Assembly: GCA_964554125.1 (NCBI GenBank) | Contig: CAZKNG010000043.1 | Span: 1 to 18,321, forward strand | Direction: 5' to 3' | DNA length: 18,321 nt | DNA from: JAGHBT01 sp035311885 | Lineage (GTDB): Bacteria > Krumholzibacteriota > Krumholzibacteriia > Krumholzibacteriales > WJIX01 | Shown: in pieces, positions 1 through 7,215 of the stretch | Layout: the number at the start of each line of letters is the position of its first letter | Numbering within the stretch: position 1 is the first letter of the stretch | Program-made: the position numbers and the translations under genes | The notes under the pieces: generated by a model | What the model was told of the DNA's origin: nothing | What the model saw: the letters and a program-made list of their open reading frames with translations, nothing else | The model's database searches: none

Positions 1-73
1 GGAGCATTGTGGCAACCTTCAAAATCGGTTGGGGACATTTCATTCCGAGAGCGTCGAGTTTCTTTACAGCCAT
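1..73 (-). CDS. TusA/SirA-family sulfur carrier protein, 5' part only (runs off the left edge)
   Basis: Only the first 24 codons are in the window. They read MAVKKLDALGMKCPQPILKV followed by ATML. The CPxP motif with Cys13, preceded by LDxxGxK, is the hallmark of TusA-family proteins. These carry a persulfide on that cysteine and pass it between sulfur-transfer partners in the cytoplasm. The ATG at 71-73 has a strong ribosome-binding site, GGAGG at 79-83. The gene follows a DsrE-family gene after 93 bases and is probably the next member of the long hdr-kor operon. DsrE and TusA proteins are known to work together in sulfur trafficking. A role as sulfur donor or acceptor for the Hdr module is inference. 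Confidence 0.8.
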   Translation of the reverse strand, partial: MAVKKLDALGMKCPQPILKVATML

Positions 74-121
74 TCTATCCTCCTTGTTGTTAATAATGCC
101 TTTTTAACTGAGACCGCCCGA

Positions 122-146
122 GCCCGCGGGATTCAATCCGCGGCCC
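122..146 (-). other. GC-rich stem-loop between the dsrE-like and tusA-like genes
   Basis: On the plus strand CCGCGGGAT (124-132) and ATCCGCGG (136-143) form an inverted repeat around the 3-base loop TCA, with one bulged G. It is not followed by a T-run in the direction of transcription, so it does not look like an intrinsic terminator. It may act in mRNA processing or in setting the relative level of the two sulfur-relay genes. Confidence 0.4.
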
Positions 147-166
147 AAGCGCCACTCACTAACGAT

Positions 167-526
167 TTAGAAAGAAAATGTTAAAGTCGCGTCTTTTGAT
201 TCATTTATGAATGTTGTTGCGCCGACAACTTCTGTTCCTTCTGCCAGATCATCTTCCGTAAAGTCATGAACGTCAAATGCCAGTTCACACACCATCAGGC
301 GGCCGCCAAGAGCGAGCAGGCTGTTGAACATGTCCTCAAGGTCCGGCAAAGCCTCCGCCTTATCATTTAATTCTTTTATGGCTCCCTTCTTCATTGCGGG
401 AGAGCCTCCGGGAGTGAAGAAAATAATAACATCATCACCGCTAGCGGCGGCCGATGATCCCAGAATGAAAGGGGGATACACATTCTTGGCTTCAGAACCA
501 TTTACCGTAATAGCAACTTTCGCCAT
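167..526 (-). CDS. DsrE/DsrF-like family protein (putative sulfur-relay protein)
   Basis: The 119-residue product starts MAKVAITVNG, has a glycine/serine-rich turn GSSAAASGDD near 23-32 followed by the hydrophobic strand VIIFFT, and carries one central cysteine, Cys80, in RLMVCELAF. Size, fold pattern and this single cysteine fit the DsrE/DsrF-like (YchN-type) fold, whose members often bind sulfur as a persulfide and hand it to or from TusA. Its start has a clear AAGGAG box at 535-540. It sits 72 bases after the OFOR gamma gene and just before a TusA-family gene, so a sulfur-transfer role is plausible. The sulfur substrate is unknown, and a link to HdrB chemistry is inferred only from position. 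Confidence 0.75.
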   Translation of the reverse strand: MAKVAITVNGSEAKNVYPPFILGSSAAASGDDVIIFFTPGGSPAMKKGAIKELNDKAEALPDLEDMFNSLLALGGRLMVCELAFDVHDFTEDDLAEGTEVVGATTFINESKDATLTFSF

Positions 527-553
527 TCTTTCTGCTCCTTTTTTTTAGATCTA

Positions 554-597
554 TAAAATCCCGCCCTTTAAAAAATCTTTCCAGCGGCGGAATTTTA
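554..597 (-). other. 12-bp intercistronic stem-loop after the OFOR gamma gene
   Basis: Plus-strand TAAAATCCCGCC (554-565) and GGCGGAATTTTA (586-597) are near-perfect inverted repeats around 20 bases. In the minus-strand RNA the one mismatch becomes a G-U wobble, so all 12 pairs form. The stem begins directly after the gamma stop codon (599-601). The sequence after it is A-rich, not U-rich, so a complete terminator is unlikely. An attenuator or an mRNA-stabilising or processing element between the oxidoreductase genes and the sulfur-relay genes fits better. Confidence 0.5.
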
Positions 598-598
598 G

Positions 599-1135
599 CT
601 AACCATCCTCTTTCATCTTCTGCCCGTATTCATAACCCTTGTGAAAGGCCTTGATATTTTTATCAATGAATCTCTCTGGAACAAGGCTGGGAATGGTCTT
701 TTCCATAGCTTCAAGAGAGGCAACTCCTGTCATTGCCGTTACAAAACCGAGCATAACCACATTCGCGAATATCCTGTTACCGAACTTCTCGGCAATTCGT
801 GTCGCGGGAATAGCGATAACCCTCTTTTTTGTTTTTGGTTTAACAAGGTCCTCATCGATAATCAGCAGGCCGTCATCTTTAACCTCAGGTTCGAACTTAT
901 CACAAGCCTCCTGAGACATCACCATAAGATAGTCCGTGCCGACCACGTAGGGATAGAGTATCTTTTCATCCGATACAACCAGTTGTGAACTGCAGGCCCC
1001 TCCCCTGGCTTCAGGTCCGAAAGACTGGCTCATAGTGGCGAAACCGCCGTCGTAGATAGAGGCCGCCTTTCCGACAATTATCCCCGATCTTATTATTCCC
1101 TGTCCACCGAATCCAGCGAATCTGATCTCAATCAT
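599..1135 (-). CDS. korC: 2-oxoacid:ferredoxin oxidoreductase, gamma subunit
   Basis: The 178-residue protein is a full-length single-domain gamma subunit. It begins with the family's FAGFGGQGI motif (residues 6-14) and has FGPEARGG near 39-46, both typical of KorC/PorG/VorG-type subunits. The gamma subunit packs against alpha/beta and helps organise the enzyme; it does not carry thiamine diphosphate. It is the fifth OFOR gene in a row, 36 bases after the degenerate beta'. Only one gamma gene is present for two alpha and two beta genes, which bears on stoichiometry. The ribosome-binding site is weak (AGAAGAGAG). The symbol is by family; the true 2-oxoacid substrate cannot be read from the sequence. 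Confidence 0.88.
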   Translation of the reverse strand: MIEIRFAGFGGQGIIRSGIIVGKAASIYDGGFATMSQSFGPEARGGACSSQLVVSDEKILYPYVVGTDYLMVMSQEACDKFEPEVKDDGLLIIDEDLVKPKTKKRVIAIPATRIAEKFGNRIFANVVMLGFVTAMTGVASLEAMEKTIPSLVPERFIDKNIKAFHKGYEYGQKMKEDG

Positions 1136-1171
1136 CTAAACTGACTCTCTTCTAAACATTAAAAGATAATA

Positions 1172-1912
1172 CTATTCTACTTCTATCTTTATAAAATCGT
1201 CACCCAGCACTTTACTGTGCTGTTTGTTATATGCTTCAATAAATGAATCTCTTTGGTCGCTGTAGAAATTCCCGACGATTATTTTTTTGCTTTCTTCAAT
1301 TTGTACATTAAGAGTATCTTCATCATTTTTAATTTCTGAATGAGTGTGGTAAAATTCCAGGATATCCGGAGCCGATGTAATAACATCAACCAGTGTCAGA
1401 CCCATTCTCTGCAACCCCGAGGAAATAGAATCTGTCAATTCATCGCTGTGAAGCGCCGTCCATCTGGACACATTAACACAGCCGCATGACCTGGCCATAT
1501 GTGGAATATTAAGCGGGCTCTCGAACGTTGAATATGGAGAAAAGGAGGAAACCGGCGCCTTATCGGCCGGCGCTTTCTCACCCGCGACCTGCCGGTAGAG
1601 ATAATCATTAACGCAGATTACAACCATATCCATATTTCTTCTGCAGGAATGCACAAGGTGATTTCCGCCTAAAGTAGCTATATCTCCAATTAAAACAACC
1701 GGTTTTAATCCGGGGTTTGCCAGCTTCATTCCAGTCGCGTAGGGAATCGCCCTCCCCCTCGATGTGTGGAAGAGGTCTGTGCCTAAGAAATCCACAACTT
1801 CGGGGCTGTAGGCAATATCAGTAACCAGAGAAACCTTCTGCCTTTCTACTCCGGCTTTTTCTATAGCTCTATCAAGCGCTTCTATTATCTTATCCATATC
1901 TCCTACCGTCAC
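1172..1912 (-). CDS. Degenerate OFOR beta-like subunit (beta'), lacking cluster cysteines and the TPP motif
   Basis: This 246-residue protein is collinear with the intact beta subunit encoded at 3186-4061 (shared blocks GGNHLVH, RRN.D, VICVN, NIP, RWTALH) but has lost its cofactor sites. The N-terminal HIWCPGCG segment is absent. GIGC of the true beta is DIAY here (residues 32-35). The fourth ligand, APC, is replaced by TSAPD near 179-183. So none of the four [4Fe-4S] cysteines is kept. The thiamine motif GDGD is shortened to GD-I (76-78), NN becomes ND (102-103), and the TGGQ stretch is gone. There is no frameshift, so it looks like a maintained non-catalytic subunit, not a pseudogene. Start: the GTG at 1912 overlaps the alpha stop by 4 bp. 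An ATG at 1897 has AGGAG only 2 bases away, so the start is uncertain. Confidence 0.85.
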   Translation of the reverse strand: MTVGDMDKIIEALDRAIEKAGVERQKVSLVTDIAYSPEVVDFLGTDLFHTSRGRAIPYATGMKLANPGLKPVVLIGDIATLGGNHLVHSCRRNMDMVVICVNDYLYRQVAGEKAPADKAPVSSFSPYSTFESPLNIPHMARSCGCVNVSRWTALHSDELTDSISSGLQRMGLTLVDVITSAPDILEFYHTHSEIKNDEDTLNVQIEESKKIIVGNFYSDQRDSFIEAYNKQHSKVLGDDFIKIEVE

Positions 1913-3189
1913 TTACTATATTTTTCTTCCAGACTTTCCCCGAAAACTGAAAGTTCCATACTTGTAGTAAATTCACGAACACCTTTGTAACGTTTCTTCT
2001 CAGCGGCCGTTTCTTTTATAGCCCGGTATATATCATCCGGGTCGTGCACGGAGGCTCCTCCGTGAGGAACCAGAGTAACATTTGTTTTACCCCTGCTGCA
2101 TCTATCCACTTCAAAGGCTATCTGGCCGTAATTTACCTCGGCGACAACAAAACCCTTCACGCGGCCGGCAAGCTCCGCGATCTTCTCATCCGGAAAAGGC
2201 CAGACTGTTATCAGGCGCAGTATACCGACCTTCAACCCCTCTTTCCTTGCGAGCTCGACAGCTCTATAGGCAACCCTTGAGATTATTCCGTATGAGACGA
2301 CCACAATGTCGGCGTCCTCAAGATTCTCTTCACCGAGTTCGATTATTTCCTCTTTGTTTTTTATTATCTTTTCAACGAGGTATCTGTCCGTTGATTTTTT
2401 ATTTATAACTTCCGCTCTGTCAAGATCGGGAAGCTTCTTTTTATTCAATAAAGGATAACCGTTCTCACCATGAGTCAACCCGGTTATATACATCTTATAC
2501 CCCTCTCCTGCCTTTGCCATTGGGGGCACAAGTGATTTATCCCTCTTGAAGGGTTTGTAGTCTTCTTTTTTACCCTTGAAAAAGCGCCTGGGTTCTATAT
2601 CTATCTCCGATGCCTCGGGTATGACTACTTTCTCTGTCATGTGTCCTATGCATTCGTCTGCCATAACCATAACAGGCACGCGATAACGCTCGGCAAGATT
2701 GAAAGCCTTTATAGTAAAATCGAACCCCTCCTGAGGAGAATCGGGCGCGAGCGCGATCACTTCATAATCTCCGTTAGAGCCCCATCTGGCCTGCATCATA
2801 TCGGCCTGTCCTGTGCTTGTAGGAACTCCCGTTGAAGGCCCGCCGCGCTGGACATTGATGATCACAAATGGTGTCTCGGTTGCGGCTCCATGCCCTATAT
2901 TCTCCATCATAAGAGAAAAACCGGGACCGGAGGTAATAGTCATCGACTTCTGTCCTCCCCAGGAAGCCCCGAGCACTGAGGCAATCGAGCCTAGTTCATC
3001 TTCTATCTGAATAAAGCGGGCACCTACTTGAGGAGCTTTTCTCGCGAAGGCCTCCGCCGCTGCGGTAGAGGGAGTAATCGGATATCCTCCCAGAAATTTA
3101 CATCCCGCGGCCAACGCTCCGTAGGCGATCGCGACATCTCCATCTATATAATAAGTTCCAGTCAGTACGTCACGCGGATCTGCTTTCAC
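1909..3189 (-). CDS. korA: 2-oxoacid:ferredoxin oxidoreductase, alpha subunit (intact copy)
   Basis: The 426-residue product has the complete alpha-subunit signature. It includes YPITPS at residues 36-41, ITSGPG near 85-90, and QRGGPSTGVPT at 114-124, holding the arginine and threonines that line the substrate/TPP pocket in characterised OFORs. With a beta subunit it oxidatively decarboxylates a 2-oxoacid to acyl-CoA and delivers two electrons to ferredoxin. It starts with GTG overlapping the beta stop (GTGA) behind a GGAGG-rich sequence, and its own stop overlaps beta' by 4 bp. It is 37 residues longer than alpha' at 4045-5214, partly from a C-terminal tail. KOR-type (2-oxoglutarate) is favoured by the gene order but a branched-chain or other 2-oxoacid is possible. 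Confidence 0.88.
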   Translation of the reverse strand: MKADPRDVLTGTYYIDGDVAIAYGALAAGCKFLGGYPITPSTAAAEAFARKAPQVGARFIQIEDELGSIASVLGASWGGQKSMTITSGPGFSLMMENIGHGAATETPFVIINVQRGGPSTGVPTSTGQADMMQARWGSNGDYEVIALAPDSPQEGFDFTIKAFNLAERYRVPVMVMADECIGHMTEKVVIPEASEIDIEPRRFFKGKKEDYKPFKRDKSLVPPMAKAGEGYKMYITGLTHGENGYPLLNKKKLPDLDRAEVINKKSTDRYLVEKIIKNKEEIIELGEENLEDADIVVVSYGIISRVAYRAVELARKEGLKVGILRLITVWPFPDEKIAELAGRVKGFVVAEVNYGQIAFEVDRCSRGKTNVTLVPHGGASVHDPDDIYRAIKETAAEKKRYKGVREFTTSMELSVFGESLEEKYSK

Positions 3190-4061
3190 TCTTCGTCCCC
3201 CTCCCCGCCGTTTCTGTGTTTTTCTTTCCAGTTCTTTAGAGACTCAGTGAAAGTCGGTCTCTCTCTATCTATGAATTTCCCGATAATAATTTCCTCCTGA
3301 TATCCAATATCGAGGTTCTCTGTCGGCTCTCCGTGTTTTATGACCGAATTATCGTAATAGAATTTCATCATATTAAGTCCGTCACCGAGCCTGTTGATCC
3401 TAGAATAATACATCGCGCAAGGGGCTATTACTTCGACAAATGAAAATCCTGGTTTATTCAATGCTTCAATTATCGACTCTTTCATTCTGCGCATGTGCAG
3501 AGCCGTCCACCTCGCGACATACACAGCTCCCGCTGCTTCAACTACCCGCGGAATATTTACCGGAGCTTCGAAATTTCCAAAAGGTGATGTCGTCGTGTAC
3601 GCGGGGTTGGGAGTCGTGGGGGCAACCTGGCCTCCGGTCATCGCGTAAATGAAATTATTAACACATATCACAGTTATATCTATATTTCTTCTCGCGGCAT
3701 GCACCAGATGGTTGCCTCCGATAGCTGCAAGATCACCGTCGCCGGATATAACTACTACCTTCAGTTCGGGATTACCGAGTTTGACTCCCGTAGCGTAAGC
3801 TATCCCCCGCCCGTGGGTTGTATGAAAGGAATCAGTTTTGATATAGCCGGCAGCTCTTCCTGTACATCCAATGCCGGAGACAACACAAAGTTCGTCGAGA
3901 TCATACTGAAGTTTCTGAACAGCTTCCGCGAAAGCGCTTACGGCATTTCCGATTCCGCATCCCGGACACCAGATATGCGGAATCCGGTCCATACGGAGCA
4001 ATTTTTCCATTGGGTGTTTTTCTTTCTTCGGGCTCGGTTTCATACTATTTTTTCTTCCCAT
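3186..4061 (-). CDS. korB: 2-oxoacid:ferredoxin oxidoreductase, beta subunit (intact copy)
   Basis: The 291-residue beta subunit carries every expected cofactor residue: HIWCPGCG (Cys32, Cys35), GIGC (Cys66) and APC (Cys215) as four [4Fe-4S] ligands, GDGD at 107-110 with VNN at 134-136 for Mg-thiamine diphosphate, and MTGGQ.APTTP just after. It should hold the catalytic TPP and the proximal cluster that passes electrons to KorD. It overlaps the upstream alpha' gene by 17 bases and the downstream alpha gene by 4. The ATG at 4061 is inside alpha'; a second ATG at 4043, two bases past the alpha' stop with GGGAAG upstream, would remove only six residues and is equally credible. Confidence 0.9.
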   Translation of the reverse strand: MGRKNSMKPSPKKEKHPMEKLLRMDRIPHIWCPGCGIGNAVSAFAEAVQKLQYDLDELCVVSGIGCTGRAAGYIKTDSFHTTHGRGIAYATGVKLGNPELKVVVISGDGDLAAIGGNHLVHAARRNIDITVICVNNFIYAMTGGQVAPTTPNPAYTTTSPFGNFEAPVNIPRVVEAAGAVYVARWTALHMRRMKESIIEALNKPGFSFVEVIAPCAMYYSRINRLGDGLNMMKFYYDNSVIKHGEPTENLDIGYQEEIIIGKFIDRERPTFTESLKNWKEKHRNGGEGDEE

Positions 4062-5214
4062 GTGCTTTCCTGATCGACTTTAGAATATCAGATGATTTAC
4101 CTACATCAGACGAACTGTGATGAACAAAAAAGTTCTTCGCTTCACCTCTGCCGCATCTTTCAACTTCAAAGGCAATCTGGCCGTAATTAATCTCGGCTAC
4201 TACAAAGGCGTCTATATTCCGGGCAAGTTCATATACCCTCTTTTCAGGAAACGGCCATACCGTGACAAGACGCATGTGTCCGGCCTTTATACCCTCATCC
4301 CTTGCCTGCTTTACTGCTCTTGCAGCGTCAATCGAAGCCGCTCCGTAAGATACCACTACTAGATCGGCATCTTCCGTTCTGCTTTCCTCTACTTCTATTA
4401 TCTGATCGGAAAACAGCCTTATTTTCTGTACAAGCCGGTGGATATTCCACTCCTGGCAGGTATCACTCATTACCGGATAACCCCTCTCATCGTGGGTTAA
4501 TCCCGTAACATGGAATCTTGTCCCCTGACCTATATCAACCATAGGAGGCACAAGGTCTTCTTCATCGTACTTAAAGGGCAGATATTTATCCTTCTTACCC
4601 TTATAGTACTTTCTATTCTGAATCTCTATATCTTCAGGGGCCGGAATGCTTATTTCTCCCTTCTCTTTTCCGACAGCGGCGTCTGAGAGGATCAGAACGG
4701 GAGTACGGAATTTCTCCGAAAGATTAAAAGCCTTAACGGTAAGTTCAAACATCTCTCCGGGAGAATTCGGAGCAAGCGCGATCATCTCATAATCTCCGTG
4801 CGATCCCCATCTCGCCTGCATTACATCTCCCCCTCCAGTCGAGCACGGGAGCCCCAGAGAAGTGCCGGCCCGCTGGATGTCAACAATTACGCACGGAGTC
4901 TCAAGCATCACTCCGAGACCGATATGTTCCATCATCTGGGACAGTCCGGGACCGGAAGTTACCGTCATCGATTTCTTCCCCGTCCACGACGCTCCGAGCA
5001 CAACCGCGAGCGCCGAGATTTCATCTTCCATTTGAACAAAAACAGCATCCTGGTCGAGAGATCTGGCAATAAATCTTTCAATAATATCAAAAGAAGGCCT
5101 TATGGGATAATATCCCAGAAATCTACACCCGGCGGATAAGGCGCCCTCGGCGCATGCTTCAAAGCCGCTCAGAGTATGCTTTCCCCTTAAAACAGATCTG
5201 TCTGCTGCCTTCAT
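4045..5214 (-). CDS. OFOR alpha-like subunit with altered active-site motif (alpha')
   Basis: The 389-residue protein aligns along its length with the intact alpha at 1909-3189 (GASW, SGPG, QARWGS.GDYE.IALAP.SP, TVWPFP, EINYGQIAFEV). However, YPITPS is YPIRPS (Thr39 to Arg), and QRGGPSTGVPT reads QRAGTSLGLPC (114-124), so the threonine ending that motif is Cys. These threonines correspond to positions studied as substrate-recognition residues in Sulfolobus OFOR, so 2-oxoacid turnover at this alpha is doubtful. A bulky arginine where substrate binds could also mean a changed substrate. It lies 3 bases after the ferredoxin gene and overlaps beta. The reading frame is clean, so it is presumably expressed and structural or regulatory. 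Confidence 0.85.
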   Translation of the reverse strand: MKAADRSVLRGKHTLSGFEACAEGALSAGCRFLGYYPIRPSFDIIERFIARSLDQDAVFVQMEDEISALAVVLGASWTGKKSMTVTSGPGLSQMMEHIGLGVMLETPCVIVDIQRAGTSLGLPCSTGGGDVMQARWGSHGDYEMIALAPNSPGEMFELTVKAFNLSEKFRTPVLILSDAAVGKEKGEISIPAPEDIEIQNRKYYKGKKDKYLPFKYDEEDLVPPMVDIGQGTRFHVTGLTHDERGYPVMSDTCQEWNIHRLVQKIRLFSDQIIEVEESRTEDADLVVVSYGAASIDAARAVKQARDEGIKAGHMRLVTVWPFPEKRVYELARNIDAFVVAEINYGQIAFEVERCGRGEAKNFFVHHSSSDVGKSSDILKSIRKAHGKKK

Positions 5215-5217
5215 ATA

Positions 5218-5496
5218 TTAATCCTTACTTTCCTGTTTTTCTTTTACCACATAAATAGCAAATTCGGGACACAGCATCTGGCAGAATCCGCAGTAGCCGC
5301 AGGCATCCGGATTTACTACCTCGGGCGGATGATATCCCTTTTCATTGTAATTGTCAGAAAGCTCCAGCACATCATTAGGACAGTATTCAACACAGAAACC
5401 GCACCCTTTACACCGATCCTCCCTGATAATGATTTCACCTTCGGGCGGAGCCGGTTTCTCAATTCCAAATGGTTTATCTCTGCGTCTTACGCTCAC
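5218..5496 (-). CDS. korD: OFOR delta subunit, 2[4Fe-4S] ferredoxin
   Basis: This small (92-residue) protein has two classical clusters, CKGCGFCVEYCP and CGYCGFCQMLCP (Cys29/32/35/39 and 66/69/72/76 from the chosen start), separated by about 27 residues. It is the electron-accepting delta subunit of a four-subunit OFOR, taking electrons from the cluster in beta. It sits first among the kor genes, as in korDABC-type clusters, and 15 bases after the flavoprotein gene, a position that would let it bridge the Kor and Hdr/Tfr modules (inference). Two GTG codons can start it. The one at 5502 directly abuts GAGGT, while the one at 5496 has proper 6-base spacing and is preferred. Confidence 0.9.
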   Translation of the reverse strand: MSVRRRDKPFGIEKPAPPEGEIIIREDRCKGCGFCVEYCPNDVLELSDNYNEKGYHPPEVVNPDACGYCGFCQMLCPEFAIYVVKEKQESKD

Positions 5497-5502
5497 AATC
5501 AC

Positions 5503-5507
5503 ACCTC
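5503..5507 (-). promoter_or_regulatory. Ribosome-binding site deciding the korD start
   Basis: GAGGT on the minus strand lies 0 bases from the GTG at 5502 but 6 bases from the GTG at 5496, which favours the latter as the initiation codon. Confidence 0.5.
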
Positions 5508-5511
5508 ACAT

Positions 5512-7185
5512 CTAACGTATTGTCCCGAGATACTCCGTTGTCAGCTGTCTCTTTCTAACATCGGGATTGCTGTAGTCCGGCAGAAGCATAGGCGAAACCC
5601 TGCCCTTTGTGTCAACGCCTTCCCGTTTAAGTTCATTATGATATTTATCCACATGCTCGAGTGTTAATTCAGCGTCCCTGTATTTTTTATCGGCGAAACC
5701 GGCCGCTGCTTCTCCGGCTATCCTTCCGAAGACAGTTACATCGAGCAGGGAATTTCCCATCAGCCTGTTTTCTCCGTGGACACCTCCGCTCACTTCACCC
5801 CCGGCGTATAAACCGGGCAGTGATGTCTCGCACCTGCTGTTAATTTCCAATCCGCCGTTCTGATAGTGCAGAGTCGGATAGACTAACATGGGATCTTTTG
5901 TTATATCAATGTCATACCTTTTGAATAAGATCCACTTGCCCGGGAATTCCTTTCTTACGGTCCCCTCTCCTTTGATAATATCTATCATAGGGGAATCAAG
6001 CCATACGCCGTACTTGCCGTTGGGAAGAGGTACTCCCTTACCAGCCTCGACACATTCTCTGATTATCGCCGATGCTTCCACATCCCTCGGTTCCCGCTCA
6101 TAAACGAACTGTTTCCCTTCGATATTCACAATATTGGCTCCCGCCCCTCGGAATTTCTCCGTTATCAGCAGACCTTCCGACTGTTCGGGAAAAACCGCGC
6201 CTGTCGGGTGATACTGAACAGTGTGGAGAAAATTCAGTGAAACTCCTGCTCTGTAAGCCATTATCAGACCATCGGCCGTAGCGCCGTAGTGATTAGTGGT
6301 CATAAAATTCTGCATATGAAGACGGCCGGAACCCCCGGTAGCCATAATAGTAGCTTTAGCTTTCACGATTATATATTCTTCTGTTTCAAGATTATAAAGC
6401 ACGGCGCCTGAGCAAATCCCCTTTTTATTAATTATCAGCTCCACGGCAGGAGAAAATTCGAGGACTTTTATATCGTCCGTATGACTTCTGGCTTCATCAC
6501 GGATCGTACGCATTATCTCGGCGCCCGTGATATCACCAGCGTAATGCATCCTTTTTCTCGAAGTACCTCCTCCGTGCATCGTCTTTAATCTTCCGTCATC
6601 GAATTTGCTGAACATGGCGCCAAGTTTTTCGAGCCACTGAATTACAAGAGGAGCTCCATTTACAAGCGCTTCGACAAGGTCGGGGTCATTCGTAAAGTGA
6701 CCGCCCCCCATAGCGTCAAGGTAGTGGTAATACGGAGAATCTTTCGTGTTCTTTGTCGCCGCCTGAATACCGCCCTCGGCCATCATCGTATTGGCGTCAC
6801 CGTGCCTGAGTTTGGTCGCCAGAATTACCTTTGCCCCGTTTTCTCTAGCGGTGAGCGCGGCTGAAGTTCCGGCACCCCCGCCGCCTATAACCAACACATC
6901 CGCTTCGTAATCAGGATTGGACAAATCCAGAAGGTCGGTGGGAACACGGCTCTCCGCGTGCAGAAGGGCAACTATTTCATTGGATATTTTATACCCTTTA
7001 CTCGAACCTACTTTAATTTCCGATCTTCCCTCATCCTTGAAATCAGGATGAAACTTCAGAATATCCTCCCTTTCTTTAAGGGATAGGGCCGGAAATTCTT
7101 CCCCTTCTTTCTTTCTTTCCACTCTCTCCGGTCTTGTTTTTTCAACCCTCTTAATCAGTTTCTTCAAATCGGATGTATAAGGCAT
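5512..7185 (-). CDS. Fumarate reductase/succinate dehydrogenase-type flavoprotein (TfrA/FrdA-like)
   Basis: The 557-residue protein has an FAD-binding GGGGAG (101-106), the second FAD motif TLHYQNGGLE...GLYAGGEV near 438-465, and the capping-domain residues used for dicarboxylates: HPTG (His326), TE (342-343), EREPR (Arg364/367), His440 and ENR (Arg474). So fumarate/succinate chemistry is plausible. At the position of the covalent-FAD histidine of FrdA/SdhA it has Asn132 (NTMMAEGG), as in L-aspartate oxidase, so FAD should be non-covalent. There is no signal peptide, which suggests a cytoplasmic enzyme like thiol:fumarate reductase. About 90 residues precede the FAD motif, an unusual N-terminal extension. 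It pairs with the iron-sulfur gene 30 bases upstream. A GGAG box lies 8 bases before the ATG. Confidence 0.8.
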   Translation of the reverse strand: MPYTSDLKKLIKRVEKTRPERVERKKEGEEFPALSLKEREDILKFHPDFKDEGRSEIKVGSSKGYKISNEIVALLHAESRVPTDLLDLSNPDYEADVLVIGGGGAGTSAALTARENGAKVILATKLRHGDANTMMAEGGIQAATKNTKDSPYYHYLDAMGGGHFTNDPDLVEALVNGAPLVIQWLEKLGAMFSKFDDGRLKTMHGGGTSRKRMHYAGDITGAEIMRTIRDEARSHTDDIKVLEFSPAVELIINKKGICSGAVLYNLETEEYIIVKAKATIMATGGSGRLHMQNFMTTNHYGATADGLIMAYRAGVSLNFLHTVQYHPTGAVFPEQSEGLLITEKFRGAGANIVNIEGKQFVYEREPRDVEASAIIRECVEAGKGVPLPNGKYGVWLDSPMIDIIKGEGTVRKEFPGKWILFKRYDIDITKDPMLVYPTLHYQNGGLEINSRCETSLPGLYAGGEVSGGVHGENRLMGNSLLDVTVFGRIAGEAAAGFADKKYRDAELTLEHVDKYHNELKREGVDTKGRVSPMLLPDYSNPDVRKRQLTTEYLGTIR

Positions 7186-7215
7186 AATAAAATCTCCATC
7201 AGAATCCTCTAGAAA

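Noticed and set aside
1172..1912. Reading beta' as a decaying pseudogene
   Set aside because: The frame is open over the full expected core length, structural blocks are kept, and it is coupled by overlap to alpha. The losses are confined to cofactor sites.
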